Positions 44,755 through 52,977 of a DNA stretch of 52,977 bases are shown here, one piece after another. Each line of letters begins with the position of its first letter. The stretch's first letter is position 1. Origin of the DNA: Rhodospirillaceae bacterium (GTDB lineage: Bacteria; Pseudomonadota; Alphaproteobacteria; DSM-16000; Inquilinaceae); assembly GCA_020638595.1 (NCBI GenBank), contig JACKIG010000027.1:1-52977 (forward strand), written 5' to 3'. The translations under genes and the position numbers were made by a program. A model generated the notes under the pieces. The model saw only the letters and a list, made by a program, of their open reading frames with translations. It was not told where the DNA came from and ran no database searches.

Positions 44755-45177
44755 ATGTTCTGCAAGACCTTCATCGCGATGCTGATCGCAGCCGCTGCCG
44801 CCGGAGCGCCGGCCCGTGCACAGGTGTCGGACGCTCCGGTCGAGGTGGCGATCACCGAGCGCGATTGCCGCGCCCTGGTGGCCCACCGGCCGGCGGCCGA
44901 CGTGGCCTATCAGCCCGGGCGGGATGTGCGTGGCCGGGCGGTCGCACCGGCCGATCTGTCGGGCAACCCCGCCACGCCCGGCCTGGAGACCATTTCGATT
45001 CCCCTGCAAATCCGCCTCAGCGACGTCGTGGCGGTGCCCGCGGGCATCGATGCCGATATTCCGTTGTGGACGCTGACGGTCGATGCGGACGGGCGTGCCT
45101 ATCTGGATGACCAGCCGCTGCACGACGAGGCCGCCGTCCGGGTGGCGGAGGCCTGCCGGGCGCGCTTCGGCCTCTGA
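44755..45177 (+). CDS. Small exported protein of unknown function
   Basis: 140 residues with a signal peptide (MFCKTFIAMLIAAAAAGAPA, cleavage near RAQ/VSD). The mature part has ITERDCRALVAHRPAADVAY, a repeat-free predicted beta domain (SIPLQIRLSDVVAVPAGIDA) and an ending with two Cys-containing helices (VRVAEACRARFGL). The frame is open far upstream on the antisense of the NCS2 gene, but the signal peptide and AAGGA (9 bp before ATG 44755) set the start. I know no named family; similar exported proteins occur in other alphaproteobacteria, to my recollection. 110 bp upstream of proS. Confidence 0.75.
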   Translation: MFCKTFIAMLIAAAAAGAPARAQVSDAPVEVAITERDCRALVAHRPAADVAYQPGRDVRGRAVAPADLSGNPATPGLETISIPLQIRLSDVVAVPAGIDADIPLWTLTVDADGRAYLDDQPLHDEAAVRVAEACRARFGL

Positions 45178-45287
45178 CCCGCGCCCGGGTCCGTGCCTGC
45201 GCATGGACAAGCGCAAGGGCGATTGCCTAGAGTGCGCCGCCCGCCCAGTGGGCAAGGCCCATTTCCCCCGAAAGGCCGACGGTCCCC

Positions 45288-46616
45288 ATGCGCCTGTCAC
45301 GCTATCTGCTGCCCACCATGAAAGAAACGCCGGCCGAGGCGCAGATCGTCTCGCACCGCTACATGCTGCGGTCCGGCATGATCCGCCAAGCCAGCGCCGG
45401 CATCTATTCCTGGCTGCCGCTGGGCCACAGGGTCCTGAAGAAGATCGAGCAGATCGTCCGCGAGGAGCAGGACCGCGCCGGCTGCCAGGAAATGCTGATG
45501 CCGACGATCCAGTCGGCCGAGCTTTGGCGCGAAAGCGGCCGATACGAGGACTACGGCAAGGAGATGCTGCGCATCCGCGATCGCCACGACCGCGAGATGC
45601 TGTACGGCCCGACGAACGAGGAGCTGATAACCGACATCTTCCGCACGTCCGTGCGCAGCTACCGCGACCTGCCGAAGCTGCTCTATCACATCCAGTGGAA
45701 GTTCCGCGACGAGGTCAGGCCCCGCTTCGGCGTCATGCGCGGGCGCGAGTTCCTGATGAAGGACGCCTACAGCTTCGACGTGGATTTCGAAGCGTCCAAA
45801 AGATCTTATCACCGGATGTTCGTGTCGTATCTCAGGACGTTCGCCCGCATGGGCCTGCGCGCCATCCCGATGGAGGCGGAGAGCGGGCCGATCGGCGGCA
45901 ACCTCAGCCACGAATTCATCATCCTGGCCGATACCGGCGAGTCGGACGTCTTCTGCCACCGCGACTATGTCGACCATGACGTGCTGGCGCAGGATGTGGA
46001 CTATGAAGCCGACCTCGCGCCGATCGTCGACTTCTGGACGGGCAAGTATGCCCGGACCGACGAGAAGCACGACCAGGCCACCTTCGAGGCCGAAGTGCCC
46101 GAGGACAAGCGCGTTCACCGCCGCGGCATCGAGGTCGGCCACATCTTCTATTTCGGCACGAAGTACTCCGAGCCCCTGGGCGCCCGGGTGACGACGGCCG
46201 ACGGGCAGGATGTCGCCGTGCAGATGGGGTCCTACGGCATCGGGGTTTCGCGCCTGGTGGGTGCGATCATCGAGGCCTCGCATGACGAGGCCGGTATCAT
46301 CTGGCCCGACCCGGTGGCCCCGTTCGATGTCGGCCTGATCAACCTGAAGGTCGGCGATCCGGACTGCGACAAGGCCTGCGAAGACCTGTACGGCCAGCTG
46401 ACCGCTGCCCACAAGACGGTGCTCTATGACGACCGCGAGGAGCGGCCGGGCGCCAAATTCGCCGACATGGACCTGATCGGCCTGCCATGGCAGCTGATCG
46501 TCGGTCCGCGCGGCCTCCAGCGGCACACGGTGGAGCTGAAGCGCCGCGACAGCGGCGAGCGCCAGGAGCTGTCCGTGGGATCGGCACTGGCCAGATTGTG
46601 GGCGTGTACGACATAG
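45288..46616 (+). CDS. proS: Prolyl-tRNA synthetase, short form without editing insertion
   Basis: Class II aminoacyl-tRNA synthetase charging tRNA-Pro. 442 residues. N-terminus MRLSRYLLPTMKETPAEAQI; motif 1 region SGMIRQASAGIYSWLPLGHR; motif 2 FRDEVRPRFGVMRGREFLMK (the Arg that contacts ATP); motif 3 VQMGSYGIGVSRLVGAIIE; the anticodon-binding domain follows (PGAKFADMDLIGLPWQLIV). E. coli ProRS has an INS editing domain of about 180 residues between motifs 2 and 3; it is missing here, as usual in alphaproteobacteria, which often use a separate Ala-tRNA-Pro deacylase. Upstream of lolC-lolD as expected. Confidence 0.96.
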   Translation: MRLSRYLLPTMKETPAEAQIVSHRYMLRSGMIRQASAGIYSWLPLGHRVLKKIEQIVREEQDRAGCQEMLMPTIQSAELWRESGRYEDYGKEMLRIRDRHDREMLYGPTNEELITDIFRTSVRSYRDLPKLLYHIQWKFRDEVRPRFGVMRGREFLMKDAYSFDVDFEASKRSYHRMFVSYLRTFARMGLRAIPMEAESGPIGGNLSHEFIILADTGESDVFCHRDYVDHDVLAQDVDYEADLAPIVDFWTGKYARTDEKHDQATFEAEVPEDKRVHRRGIEVGHIFYFGTKYSEPLGARVTTADGQDVAVQMGSYGIGVSRLVGAIIEASHDEAGIIWPDPVAPFDVGLINLKVGDPDCDKACEDLYGQLTAAHKTVLYDDREERPGAKFADMDLIGLPWQLIVGPRGLQRHTVELKRRDSGERQELSVGSALARLWACTT

Positions 46617-46617
46617 A

Positions 46618-46640
46618 TTGGCCACAAATAGGCCGATTTT
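46618..46640 (+). terminator. Weak hairpin with four T after proS
   Basis: TTGGCC (46618-46623) pairs with GGCCGA (46631-46636, one G-U) around ACAAATA, then TTTT. It starts 2 bp after the proS stop. The short stem and short T run make it a weak terminator at best; lolC starts 58 bp later. Confidence 0.3.
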
Positions 46641-46697
46641 CGTCACCCACGGCCGGGTTCGGCAGGCCAATCAGCAACCACGAGGGCAGGCAGGCGC

Positions 46698-47951
46698 ATG
46701 TTCGACAGGTTCGAGCGAACGGTGGCGTTTCGCTATTTGCGGGCACGGCGCAAGGAAGGCTTCATCTCCGTCATCACCACGTTCTCGCTGTTGGGCATCA
46801 TGCTCGGCGTGGCGACGCTGATCATCGTCATGGCGGTGATGAACGGGTTCCGCGAGGAGCTGACATCGCGCGTGCTGGGACTGACCGGCCACCTCAACGT
46901 CTACGGCCTGGGGACGCCGATCAGCGATTTCGACGCCCTGGCCGACCGCATCCGCCCGCTCGACACCGTCGTATCGGTGACGCCGGTCATCGAAGGCCAG
47001 GCGCTGGTGACGAGCAGCCGCGGCGGGGCCGCGGGGGCCGCCGTCCGCGGCGTCCGGCCGGAGGATTTCCTGTCCCGCAGCTCGATCGCCGAGAATCTCG
47101 TCCTGCTGAACGGTGATCCGGCGTCGTTTGCCGGCAACGACGTGGTCGCCATCGGCACGAAGATGGCCCAGCGCTTCGGCGTCACCCTGGGCGACAGCAT
47201 CACGCTGATCGCGCCCCAGGGCAATGTGACGGCGCTGGGGACCATGCCGCGGATGCGCGAATACCGCATCGCCGCCCTGTTCGAAGTGGGGATGTTCGAA
47301 TACGACGACAGCTTCGTCTACATGCCGCTGGAAGCCGCGCAGATCTTCTTCCAGGTGCGCGACGCGGTGACGACGCTGGAAATCTTCGTGTCCGACCCCC
47401 ACACCCTGGACCGGGCGCGCCAGGAAATCGCCGCCGCGGTCGGCAGCGACGGGCGCCTGTGGAGCTGGCAGGACGCCAATGCCAGCTTCTTCACCGCGCT
47501 GAAGGTCGAACGCAACGTCATGTTCCTGATCCTGACGCTGATCATCCTGGTGGCGGCGTTCAACATCATCTCCGGCATGGTGATGCTGGTGAAGGACAAG
47601 GGCCGCGACATCGCCATCCTGCGCACCATGGGCGCCAGCCGCGGGTCGGTCATGCGCATCTTCTTCCTGACCGGGGCATCCATCGGCGTCGTCGGCACGC
47701 TGGCCGGGCTGGGGCTGGGCATCGCGTTTTCCGACAACATCGAAACGATCCGCCAGTGGCTGCAATCGCTGACGGGCACGACCCTGTTCGACGAGACGAT
47801 CTACTTCCTGTCCCAGTTGCCGGCCGTGATGGACTGGGGCGAAGTGGCGACCGTCGTCGCCATGTCCATCGGCCTGTCCTTCGCCGCAACCCTGTATCCG
47901 TCCTGGCGGGCGGCGCGCCTGGACCCGGTGGAGGCGCTTCGCTATGAATGA
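46698..47951 (+). CDS. lolC: Lipoprotein-releasing ABC transporter permease (LolC/LolE family)
   Basis: Inner-membrane permease that frees mature lipoproteins towards LolA. 417 residues, four transmembrane helices: one N-terminal (VITTFSLLGIMLGVATLIIV) and three in the C-terminal FtsX domain (FLILTLIILVAAFNIISGMV and two after DIAILRTMGASRGSVMRIFF). The large periplasmic MacB-like domain lies between. N-terminus FERTVAFRYLRARRKEGFIS is family-typical. One permease gene only, so the complex may use a homodimer. Its stop lies within the lolD start (8-bp overlap). Confidence 0.94.
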   Translation: MFDRFERTVAFRYLRARRKEGFISVITTFSLLGIMLGVATLIIVMAVMNGFREELTSRVLGLTGHLNVYGLGTPISDFDALADRIRPLDTVVSVTPVIEGQALVTSSRGGAAGAAVRGVRPEDFLSRSSIAENLVLLNGDPASFAGNDVVAIGTKMAQRFGVTLGDSITLIAPQGNVTALGTMPRMREYRIAALFEVGMFEYDDSFVYMPLEAAQIFFQVRDAVTTLEIFVSDPHTLDRARQEIAAAVGSDGRLWSWQDANASFFTALKVERNVMFLILTLIILVAAFNIISGMVMLVKDKGRDIAILRTMGASRGSVMRIFFLTGASIGVVGTLAGLGLGIAFSDNIETIRQWLQSLTGTTLFDETIYFLSQLPAVMDWGEVATVVAMSIGLSFAATLYPSWRAARLDPVEALRYE

Positions 47952-48681
47952 AGGCCAGAAGGCACAAGACAGGCGCCCTGCTGCCGCCGCGCCGGCGCCG
48001 CTGCTGTCGCTCGATCGCGTCTTCCGGTCCTACCACCAGGGGGGCAACCGGCTGGACGTGCTGCGCGGGGTGTCGCTGACCGTGGGGCAGGGCGAACTGG
48101 TGGCTCTGGTCGGGCCCAGCGGGGCGGGCAAGTCGACCCTGCTGCATCTGGCGGGATTGCTGGAACGCCCCGATGCCGGGGAGGTGCTGATCGGCGGCAA
48201 GCGCTGCGACCGCATGTCGGACACCGCGCGGACCGAGCTGCGCCGCTCCACCACCGGGTTCGTCTACCAGTTCCACCACCTGCTGCCGGAATTCAACGCG
48301 CTGGAAAACGTGGTGCTGCCACAGATGATCGCCGGCGTGCCCCGCAAGGCCGCCCTGGGCCGGGCCAACGAGCTGTTGCGCCTGGTCGGCCTGGCGGCCC
48401 GCGCGACGCACCGTCCGGCGCAGCTGTCGGGCGGCGAACAGCAGCGCGTTGCCATCGCCCGGGCGCTGGCCAACCAGCCGCAGATCCTGATCGCCGACGA
48501 ACCGACCGGCAACCTGGACCACCACACCGCCGACGAGGTTTTCGACATGCTGGCGCGCCTGATCCGCTCCACCGGCACCGGCGCGCTGGTGGCCACCCAC
48601 AATCTGATGCTGGCCCACCGGATGGACCGCGTGCTGGAGCTGGAGGACGGTGTCCTGTTCCAGCACGAGCGGGTTGAATAG
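47944..48681 (+). CDS. lolD: Lipoprotein-releasing ABC transporter ATP-binding protein LolD
   Basis: ATPase of the Lol complex, 245 residues. Walker A GPSGAGKSTLLHLAG, Q-loop FVYQFHHLLPEFNALENV, signature LSGGEQQRVAIARALANQP, Walker B ILIADEPTGNLDHHT, H-loop ALVATHNLMLA. The N-terminal 20 residues are an Ala/Pro-rich extension. Overlaps lolC by 8 bp. dnaE often follows in relatives; here pnuC does. Confidence 0.95.
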   Translation: MNEGQKAQDRRPAAAAPAPLLSLDRVFRSYHQGGNRLDVLRGVSLTVGQGELVALVGPSGAGKSTLLHLAGLLERPDAGEVLIGGKRCDRMSDTARTELRRSTTGFVYQFHHLLPEFNALENVVLPQMIAGVPRKAALGRANELLRLVGLAARATHRPAQLSGGEQQRVAIARALANQPQILIADEPTGNLDHHTADEVFDMLARLIRSTGTGALVATHNLMLAHRMDRVLELEDGVLFQHERVE

Positions 48682-48749
48682 CCCTGATGCCTTGACGTTT
48701 CCCCCGGGGGCGATGCCCGAGCCCCCGCGGCAACCCGAGCAGCCGCCCC

Positions 48750-49361
48750 TTGGAATCCCTTCTCGACACCCTTCTGGCCACGTTTCCGCCGGTGGAGTTG
48801 GTGGCGGCGGTATTCACGCTGGCTTGCGTCTGGCTGACGATCCGCCAGAACCTCTGGTGCTGGCCGACGGGCCTGGTCGGGGCCGGCGTCTATGCCGTCG
48901 TCTTCTTCCAGGCCAGGCTGCTGTCGGATGCCGCGTTGCAGGTGGTCTTCATCGTCCTCCAGGTCTATGGCTGGCACCACTGGCTCTACGGTGGCAAGGA
49001 CGGCCGCAACACCCTGCCGGTGAGCGATATCGCCCCCAAGGAAGCCGCGCTGTGGGCGGCGGTGATCGCCGCCGGTACGGTGCTGGTCGGGCGACTGACG
49101 ACGGAGATGGGGGCCGCCCTGCCGTATTGGGACGCGTTCACCACCGTGGTCAGCCTGGTCGCCCAATACCTGATGGCGCGCAAGGTCGTGCAGTCGTTCC
49201 TGTTGTGGATGACCGTCGACGTCGTGGCGGTCGGCATCTATGCGACCAAGGCGCTGTACCTGACGGCCGGGCTCTATGCCGTCTTCCTGTGCCTGGCGAC
49301 GCTGGGATACCTGAACTGGCGCCGTGCCCGCCGTTTGCAGGACCGGCTGGCCGTTGCCTGA
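48750..49361 (+). CDS. pnuC: Nicotinamide mononucleotide/riboside transporter PnuC
   Basis: Membrane transporter for nicotinamide riboside or NMN, 203 residues with seven or so hydrophobic helices. Signature near the N-terminus LTIRQNLWCWPTGLVGAGVY, then YGWHHWLYGGKDG, and the later VQSFLLWMTVDVVAVGIYAT. No ATG is available; TTG at 48750 gives the correct family N-terminus (ESLLDTLLATFPPVELV). Followed by and overlapping the nadR-like gene: together they import and convert the NAD precursor. The 68 bp after lolD hold no other gene. Confidence 0.9.
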   Translation: MESLLDTLLATFPPVELVAAVFTLACVWLTIRQNLWCWPTGLVGAGVYAVVFFQARLLSDAALQVVFIVLQVYGWHHWLYGGKDGRNTLPVSDIAPKEAALWAAVIAAGTVLVGRLTTEMGAALPYWDAFTTVVSLVAQYLMARKVVQSFLLWMTVDVVAVGIYATKALYLTAGLYAVFLCLATLGYLNWRRARRLQDRLAVA

Positions 49362-50376
49362 CCAGCGCCTGGATGCCCGCGGCCTGGTCCTGGGCAAGTT
49401 CCTGCCGCCACATCTGGGGCATAAATACCTGGTCGACTTCGCCCTGGGCTATGTCCGGGATCTGACGGTGGTGGTGGGTACGCTGGCCTCGGAACCGATC
49501 CCCGGCAGTCTGCGCCATCGCTGGATGCGGGACGCCTTTCCGGACGCGCGTGTCCTGCACTTGGACGAGGCGCTGCCGCAGGCCCCCGCGGGGCCGCACG
49601 ACCAGCGGTTCTGGGACCTCTGGCGCACGGCGCTGGCCCGCCTGTGCCCCGATCCCGATTTCATCTTTGCGTCGGAGAGCTATGGCCACCGCCTGGCGCG
49701 GGAGATGGGCGCCCGCTTCGTAGCGGTCGACCCGGACCGCGAGCTTGTGCCGATTTCCGCCACTGCGATCCGCGCCGACCCGATGGCCGGTTGGGACTGG
49801 ATCCTGCCGCAGGCGCGGCCGCATTTCCTCAAGCGCGTTGCCATCGTCGGGCCCGAAAGCACCGGCAAGACGGTGCTGGCGCGGCGGCTGGCCGCCCATT
49901 ACGGCACGGTGCACATGGCGGAATACGCGCGCGGCTTCCTGGCGCAGCACGACAACCGTTGCGACGACATCGCCCTGATCGGGACGATCGCGCGGGCGCA
50001 GGCGGCGGGCGAGGATGCCGTGGCCCGCCAGGCCCGCCGCCTGCTGATCGCCGACACGGACACGCTGACGACCGTGCTGTGGTGCCGCCATTTCTTCGGC
50101 CATTGCCCGGACTGGATCGTGCGCCTGGCGGACGCAAGAGCGCATGACCTGTACCTGGTGCTCGACCTCGCGCCCTACGCCCCCGATCCGCAGCGCTTCC
50201 ATCCGCGGGAAGAAACGCGACGGCAGTTCCGCGACGACCTGGTTGCCGGGCTTGCGGCGCGCCGCCGCCGCTGGACGCTGATCGGCGGCGACTGGGACCA
50301 GCGATACGCCGCAGCCTGCCATGAGATCGACCGGTTGCTGGCCGATCCGTCACCGCCCGTGCGCAGCGGTGATTGA
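49354..50376 (+). CDS. nadR: NadR-like bifunctional NMN adenylyltransferase / ribosylnicotinamide kinase
   Basis: Phosphorylates nicotinamide riboside and adenylates NMN to NAD. 340 residues. N-terminal NMNAT domain with GLVLGKFLPPHLGHKYLV (the HxGH motif) and PISATAIRADP (the ISxTxxR motif); C-terminal kinase domain with the P-loop VGPESTGKTVLARRLAAHY and a Walker-B-like DTDTLTTVLW. The HTH domain of the enteric NadR repressor is missing, so no regulatory role is expected. Start: TTG 49354 in an 8-bp overlap with pnuC; GTG 49324 is also possible. Confidence 0.9.
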   Translation: MPDQRLDARGLVLGKFLPPHLGHKYLVDFALGYVRDLTVVVGTLASEPIPGSLRHRWMRDAFPDARVLHLDEALPQAPAGPHDQRFWDLWRTALARLCPDPDFIFASESYGHRLAREMGARFVAVDPDRELVPISATAIRADPMAGWDWILPQARPHFLKRVAIVGPESTGKTVLARRLAAHYGTVHMAEYARGFLAQHDNRCDDIALIGTIARAQAAGEDAVARQARRLLIADTDTLTTVLWCRHFFGHCPDWIVRLADARAHDLYLVLDLAPYAPDPQRFHPREETRRQFRDDLVAGLAARRRRWTLIGGDWDQRYAAACHEIDRLLADPSPPVRSGD

Positions 50377-50451
50377 CAGGCACGCCGGCCCAGACGTGCA
50401 ATCACCCCCGCGGCCCGCCAACCGGACTCGGGCGGAAGAGGTGGACACCCG

Positions 50452-52032
50452 ATGTTTCGCTCTCGCTTCCAGAAGGTTTCCCAGTCGCCGACGAACCCGC
50501 AGGCCGGCTCCGCCGCGCGGCGGTTCGACGTGGCCGACCTCTATGCCGGGCCGGCCTCGCGTCCGGAGGCTGCCGATCCGGGCGCGGTCGGGCTCGACGA
50601 AAAACTGCGGCAGGCCTATTTCTGGATCGTCAACACGGCGATCATCAGCCCGTTCTACGATATCGAGTATGAGAGCGGCCCCTCGGCCCGCTATCGGTTC
50701 GGTGACAGCGCGGTGTCCGTCACCCTGCCGTCGGGGCAGAGCTATTCCAGCTTCGTCCTCTTGCCGCTGTTGAACCTGGTCGTCCGCAAGCGCTGCCTGA
50801 TCGTCGGCGGGCCGGGCCGCGGCAAGACGGCGACGGCCGTGCTGATGGGCATCCTGGCCGGCTATTCGTTGCGCGATATCAAGCGGGCGATCCAGCATGG
50901 CCAGCCGCAGATGACCATCGCCGACCTTCTGGGCAACCCGCTGCCGGCCGATCTGGTCGGGGCGGAGAGCATGGAGAACATCCGCATCGCCTGGCGCCGC
51001 TGGCTGGGCATGCGGGTCAAGGTCATCGACGAATACAACCGCATCCCGACGCGCACGCAATCGGCACTGCTGACGGTGATGGCCGACAACTATGCCGAGC
51101 TGCTGGACCAGATCTACGAATGCCCGGAGGCCGCCTGGTACCTGACCGCCAACGATGATGCCGGCGGCGGCACCTATCCGGTGATCGAGGCGTTGCAGGA
51201 CCGCATCGACATCGTCGTGCGCGCGCTGCACTTCAACACACGCTTCGTGGGCGACCTGTTGCAGCGCATCGAGCATCGCTTCCGGCCGGAAACCATGGTG
51301 CCGCCGGAGATCGTCTTCAACGAGGACGAGATCGAGCGCATCTCGGACCAGATCCTGGAAGTGGCCATTCCGCCGGCGATCCGTCGCAGGGTCGAATTCT
51401 TCTGCTCGCATTTCGAGTTCTGCGAACCGGCGGCCACCCAGCTGGAATACATGACCAAGGATACGGTCAAGCTGTCCGGCATCGATTTCCACCAGGTCGT
51501 TCGCCAGGATACCGGCAAGGACAAGCTGAAGGACCTGGGCAGCCAGACGCGCAACGGCGTATCGGTGCGCACGCTGTTGACCCTGTTCGTCTTCGTCAAG
51601 GCCATGGCCTATTTCCGCGGGACGGCCGAAGCGACGCTGGACGACGTGCGCCAGCTTCTGCCCTTCGTCCTGCACGACCGGCTGGACCCGCACCTGTCTT
51701 CGCCGTTCTTCGACCAGCCGGAAAACCAGGCGTTGCGGGTCGACCGCCTGAGCTGGCTGCGCCACCTGTTCGACCTGTCCTGCGCCGAATACGACCGCCT
51801 GGACCTGGACCGCGACGACCCCGTGGCCAGGCTGGAGGCCGAGTTCGCCAAGGGGCTGGAAGGCTTGGGCGAGCGCGAGGCGCGGGCACAGCTGGTGGAG
51901 ATCGAGCGGCTGCTGGCGGACTGGAGCCAGTCGCGCAAGATCTACGGCCATATCTTCGATGATGTGCTGAAGCTGAAATACCTGCACCAGCGCTACACCA
52001 ACTATCTCAGGTGGCGGCAGTGGCAGAGCTGA
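50452..52032 (+). CDS. MoxR-family AAA+ ATPase, probable component of a MoxR-vWA-beta-propeller ternary system
   Basis: 526 residues. A variable N-terminus of about 100 residues (LDEKLRQAYFWIVNTAII, ALPSGQ-type loop) precedes the AAA+ domain: Walker A LIVGGPGRGKTATAVLMGIL, a long insert (SLRDIKRAIQHGQPQMT), Walker B VKVIDEYNRIPTRTQSALLT, sensor 1 AAWYLTANDDAGGGTYPVIE, and the arginine-finger/lid region EALQDRIDIVVRALHFNTRF. This matches MoxR-type helix-2-insert ATPases, larger than plain MoxR (about 320). The C-terminal 200 residues are helical. The stop lies inside the next gene (13-22 bp overlap), so the two are coupled. Assignment to a ternary system rests on this partner and is inference. 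Confidence 0.85.
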   Translation: MFRSRFQKVSQSPTNPQAGSAARRFDVADLYAGPASRPEAADPGAVGLDEKLRQAYFWIVNTAIISPFYDIEYESGPSARYRFGDSAVSVTLPSGQSYSSFVLLPLLNLVVRKRCLIVGGPGRGKTATAVLMGILAGYSLRDIKRAIQHGQPQMTIADLLGNPLPADLVGAESMENIRIAWRRWLGMRVKVIDEYNRIPTRTQSALLTVMADNYAELLDQIYECPEAAWYLTANDDAGGGTYPVIEALQDRIDIVVRALHFNTRFVGDLLQRIEHRFRPETMVPPEIVFNEDEIERISDQILEVAIPPAIRRRVEFFCSHFEFCEPAATQLEYMTKDTVKLSGIDFHQVVRQDTGKDKLKDLGSQTRNGVSVRTLLTLFVFVKAMAYFRGTAEATLDDVRQLLPFVLHDRLDPHLSSPFFDQPENQALRVDRLSWLRHLFDLSCAEYDRLDLDRDDPVARLEAEFAKGLEGLGEREARAQLVEIERLLADWSQSRKIYGHIFDDVLKLKYLHQRYTNYLRWRQWQS

Positions 52033-52977
52033 GCGGCTTCTTCGCCGACCACCTGCGCCGGCGGCGGCAGGATTACAACGACCGCTTCGCGGCCGCGCGC
52101 ATGGCGGCACCCGCGCTGGACGGCGAAGCCCTGCTGGACCACCTGGCCCGCACGGTGGCGCCGGTGGTCGACGCCGTCGCCGTCGCTGACCCGGCGGGCG
52201 CGGCCGCGGCGGCGGATGCCCTCTATGCCGTCTCGCTGGAGCTGCTGGGTCGCGACCTGGTGGGGCCGCGCTGCCGCCAGGCGGCCGTCAACGACGGCTG
52301 GCGCCATCTTCTGGCGGCGTTCCCGATGATCACTGCGGCCGAGGCGGATGCCTTCGCACGCGCGATCACCAATGCCATCCACGCCATCAGCGCGCACGGC
52401 ACGGCCGACCCGTCCCTCTGGCTCGGCCACATGGCCGCAGTGGAAGGGCAGGCGGCGGATTTGGCGACGCTGCTCGACTGCGGCGTCGTCGCCGCCTGGC
52501 GCATCGGGATGGCACAGTACCGGGAGGCTGCCCTGGACGCTGCCGGGCGCCTGCCGGCGGCCCTGGTGGCGGCCCTGCTGCGGTTGCCGCCCGCAACGGT
52601 GCCCGGCCTGGTCGAGGCCTGGCGCGCCGACCCATGGGCGCAACAGGCGGGCCAACCGGATCGTGTCCCGCGCCGCGTCGCGACGGTGGGCGGCTTCCGC
52701 GGCTTCGGCGGCCCGTTCCTGACGCCGCCGGTGGTCGTGTCGCAGGGCCGGCGTCTGGTCGCCTTCGATGCCGAGCGGGCATGGACGATCGTGGCCGACC
52801 GCTTCGGGGCCACGCTGCTGCCCGACACCGTCGACGACTATGATGCCGACCCGCCTGCCGATCGCCCATCCATCGATCGCCGCGGCCAGGCCCGCTTCGG
52901 GCACGAGACGGCACAGTTCCGCGACCTGGCCGACCCGGCCAGCTTCGCCAGCGACGGCACCACGCTGGCCGTGACCT
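52020..52977 (+). CDS. Large protein, 3' end cut by window; probable beta-propeller (bpX-like) partner of the MoxR ATPase
   Basis: An open frame runs from GTG 52020 (or 52011) to the end of the window, 319 codons so far, with no stop. Residues 1 to about 215 are Ala-rich and predicted helical (ELSGFFADHLRRRRQDYNDR, then WRHLLAAFPMITAAEADAF). From about residue 224 the character changes to a Gly/Phe-rich beta type (VGGFRGFGGPFLTPPVVVSQ followed by RRLVAFDAERAWTIVADRFG), which resembles the start of the bpX domains found with MoxR and vWA proteins. Ribosome site AGGTGG lies 5 bp before 52020. The overlap with the ATPase stop implies coupled expression. Without the C-terminus, family assignment is tentative. 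Confidence 0.7.
   Translation, partial: MAELSGFFADHLRRRRQDYNDRFAAARMAAPALDGEALLDHLARTVAPVVDAVAVADPAGAAAAADALYAVSLELLGRDLVGPRCRQAAVNDGWRHLLAAFPMITAAEADAFARAITNAIHAISAHGTADPSLWLGHMAAVEGQAADLATLLDCGVVAAWRIGMAQYREAALDAAGRLPAALVAALLRLPPATVPGLVEAWRADPWAQQAGQPDRVPRRVATVGGFRGFGGPFLTPPVVVSQGRRLVAFDAERAWTIVADRFGATLLPDTVDDYDADPPADRPSIDRRGQARFGHETAQFRDLADPASFASDGTTLAVT

Noticed and set aside
45288..46616. ProRS missing the editing insertion as a truncation
   Set aside because: The short form is normal in alphaproteobacteria and all catalytic and anticodon-binding motifs are present.

Overview
The window is high-GC chromosomal DNA of an alphaproteobacterium, most likely Rhodospirillales-like. The evidence is the gene order tig-clpP-clpX-lon-hupB-tRNA-nuoA..N-birA-coaX-rnj-mce-DUF1467-proS-lolC-lolD, a short ProRS without editing insertion, a stand-alone BirA without HTH, and separate nuoC and nuoD. 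No insertion sequence, phage gene, CRISPR array or rRNA is visible.

Layout. 1-1.2 kb: the end of a molybdenum-hydroxylase (CO dehydrogenase-like) cluster on the minus strand, with a [2Fe-2S] subunit and CoxG. 1.4-9.9 kb: a lipoprotein lytic transglycosylase, a TRAP-TAXI transporter, an NhaD-type Na+/H+ antiporter, a tandem universal stress protein, a small exported protein and a PilZ protein. 10-13.3 kb: the glnB-glnA nitrogen operon, with a good sigma-54 promoter in front of glnB, and an aminotransferase. 13.45-18 kb: tRNA-His, then an HpcH/HpaI aldolase, a bifunctional NAD(P)HX repair gene (nnr) and trigger factor (tig), all broken by many frameshifts that are mostly equivalent to one missing base; tRNA-Leu lies among them. 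18-23.2 kb: intact clpP, clpX, lon and hupB. 23.3-38.6 kb: tRNA-Val, tRNA-Asp and the complete 14-gene complex I operon nuoA-N. 38.6-42.8 kb: birA, coaX, rnj, mce and a DUF1467 membrane protein. 42.8-45.2 kb: an orphan intrinsic terminator with a possible sRNA, an NCS2 purine permease and a small exported protein. 45.3-50.4 kb: proS, lolC-lolD and an NMN-salvage pair pnuC-nadR. 50.4 kb to the end: a MoxR-type AAA+ ATPase overlapping a large ORF that runs off the window.

The most interesting system is at the right edge. The MoxR-like ATPase and the overlapping downstream protein look like the first two parts of a MoxR-vWA-beta-propeller ternary system, a predicted NTP-dependent conflict or regulatory system; the expected vWA partner would be outside the window. 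The densest anomaly is the frameshift cluster at about 13.6-17.0 kb, which looks more like sequence error than gene decay. Other points are a His-rich tail on trigger factor, a 17-bp stem between lon and hupB, and a possible sRNA with an anti-Shine-Dalgarno segment at 43.15-43.24 kb.
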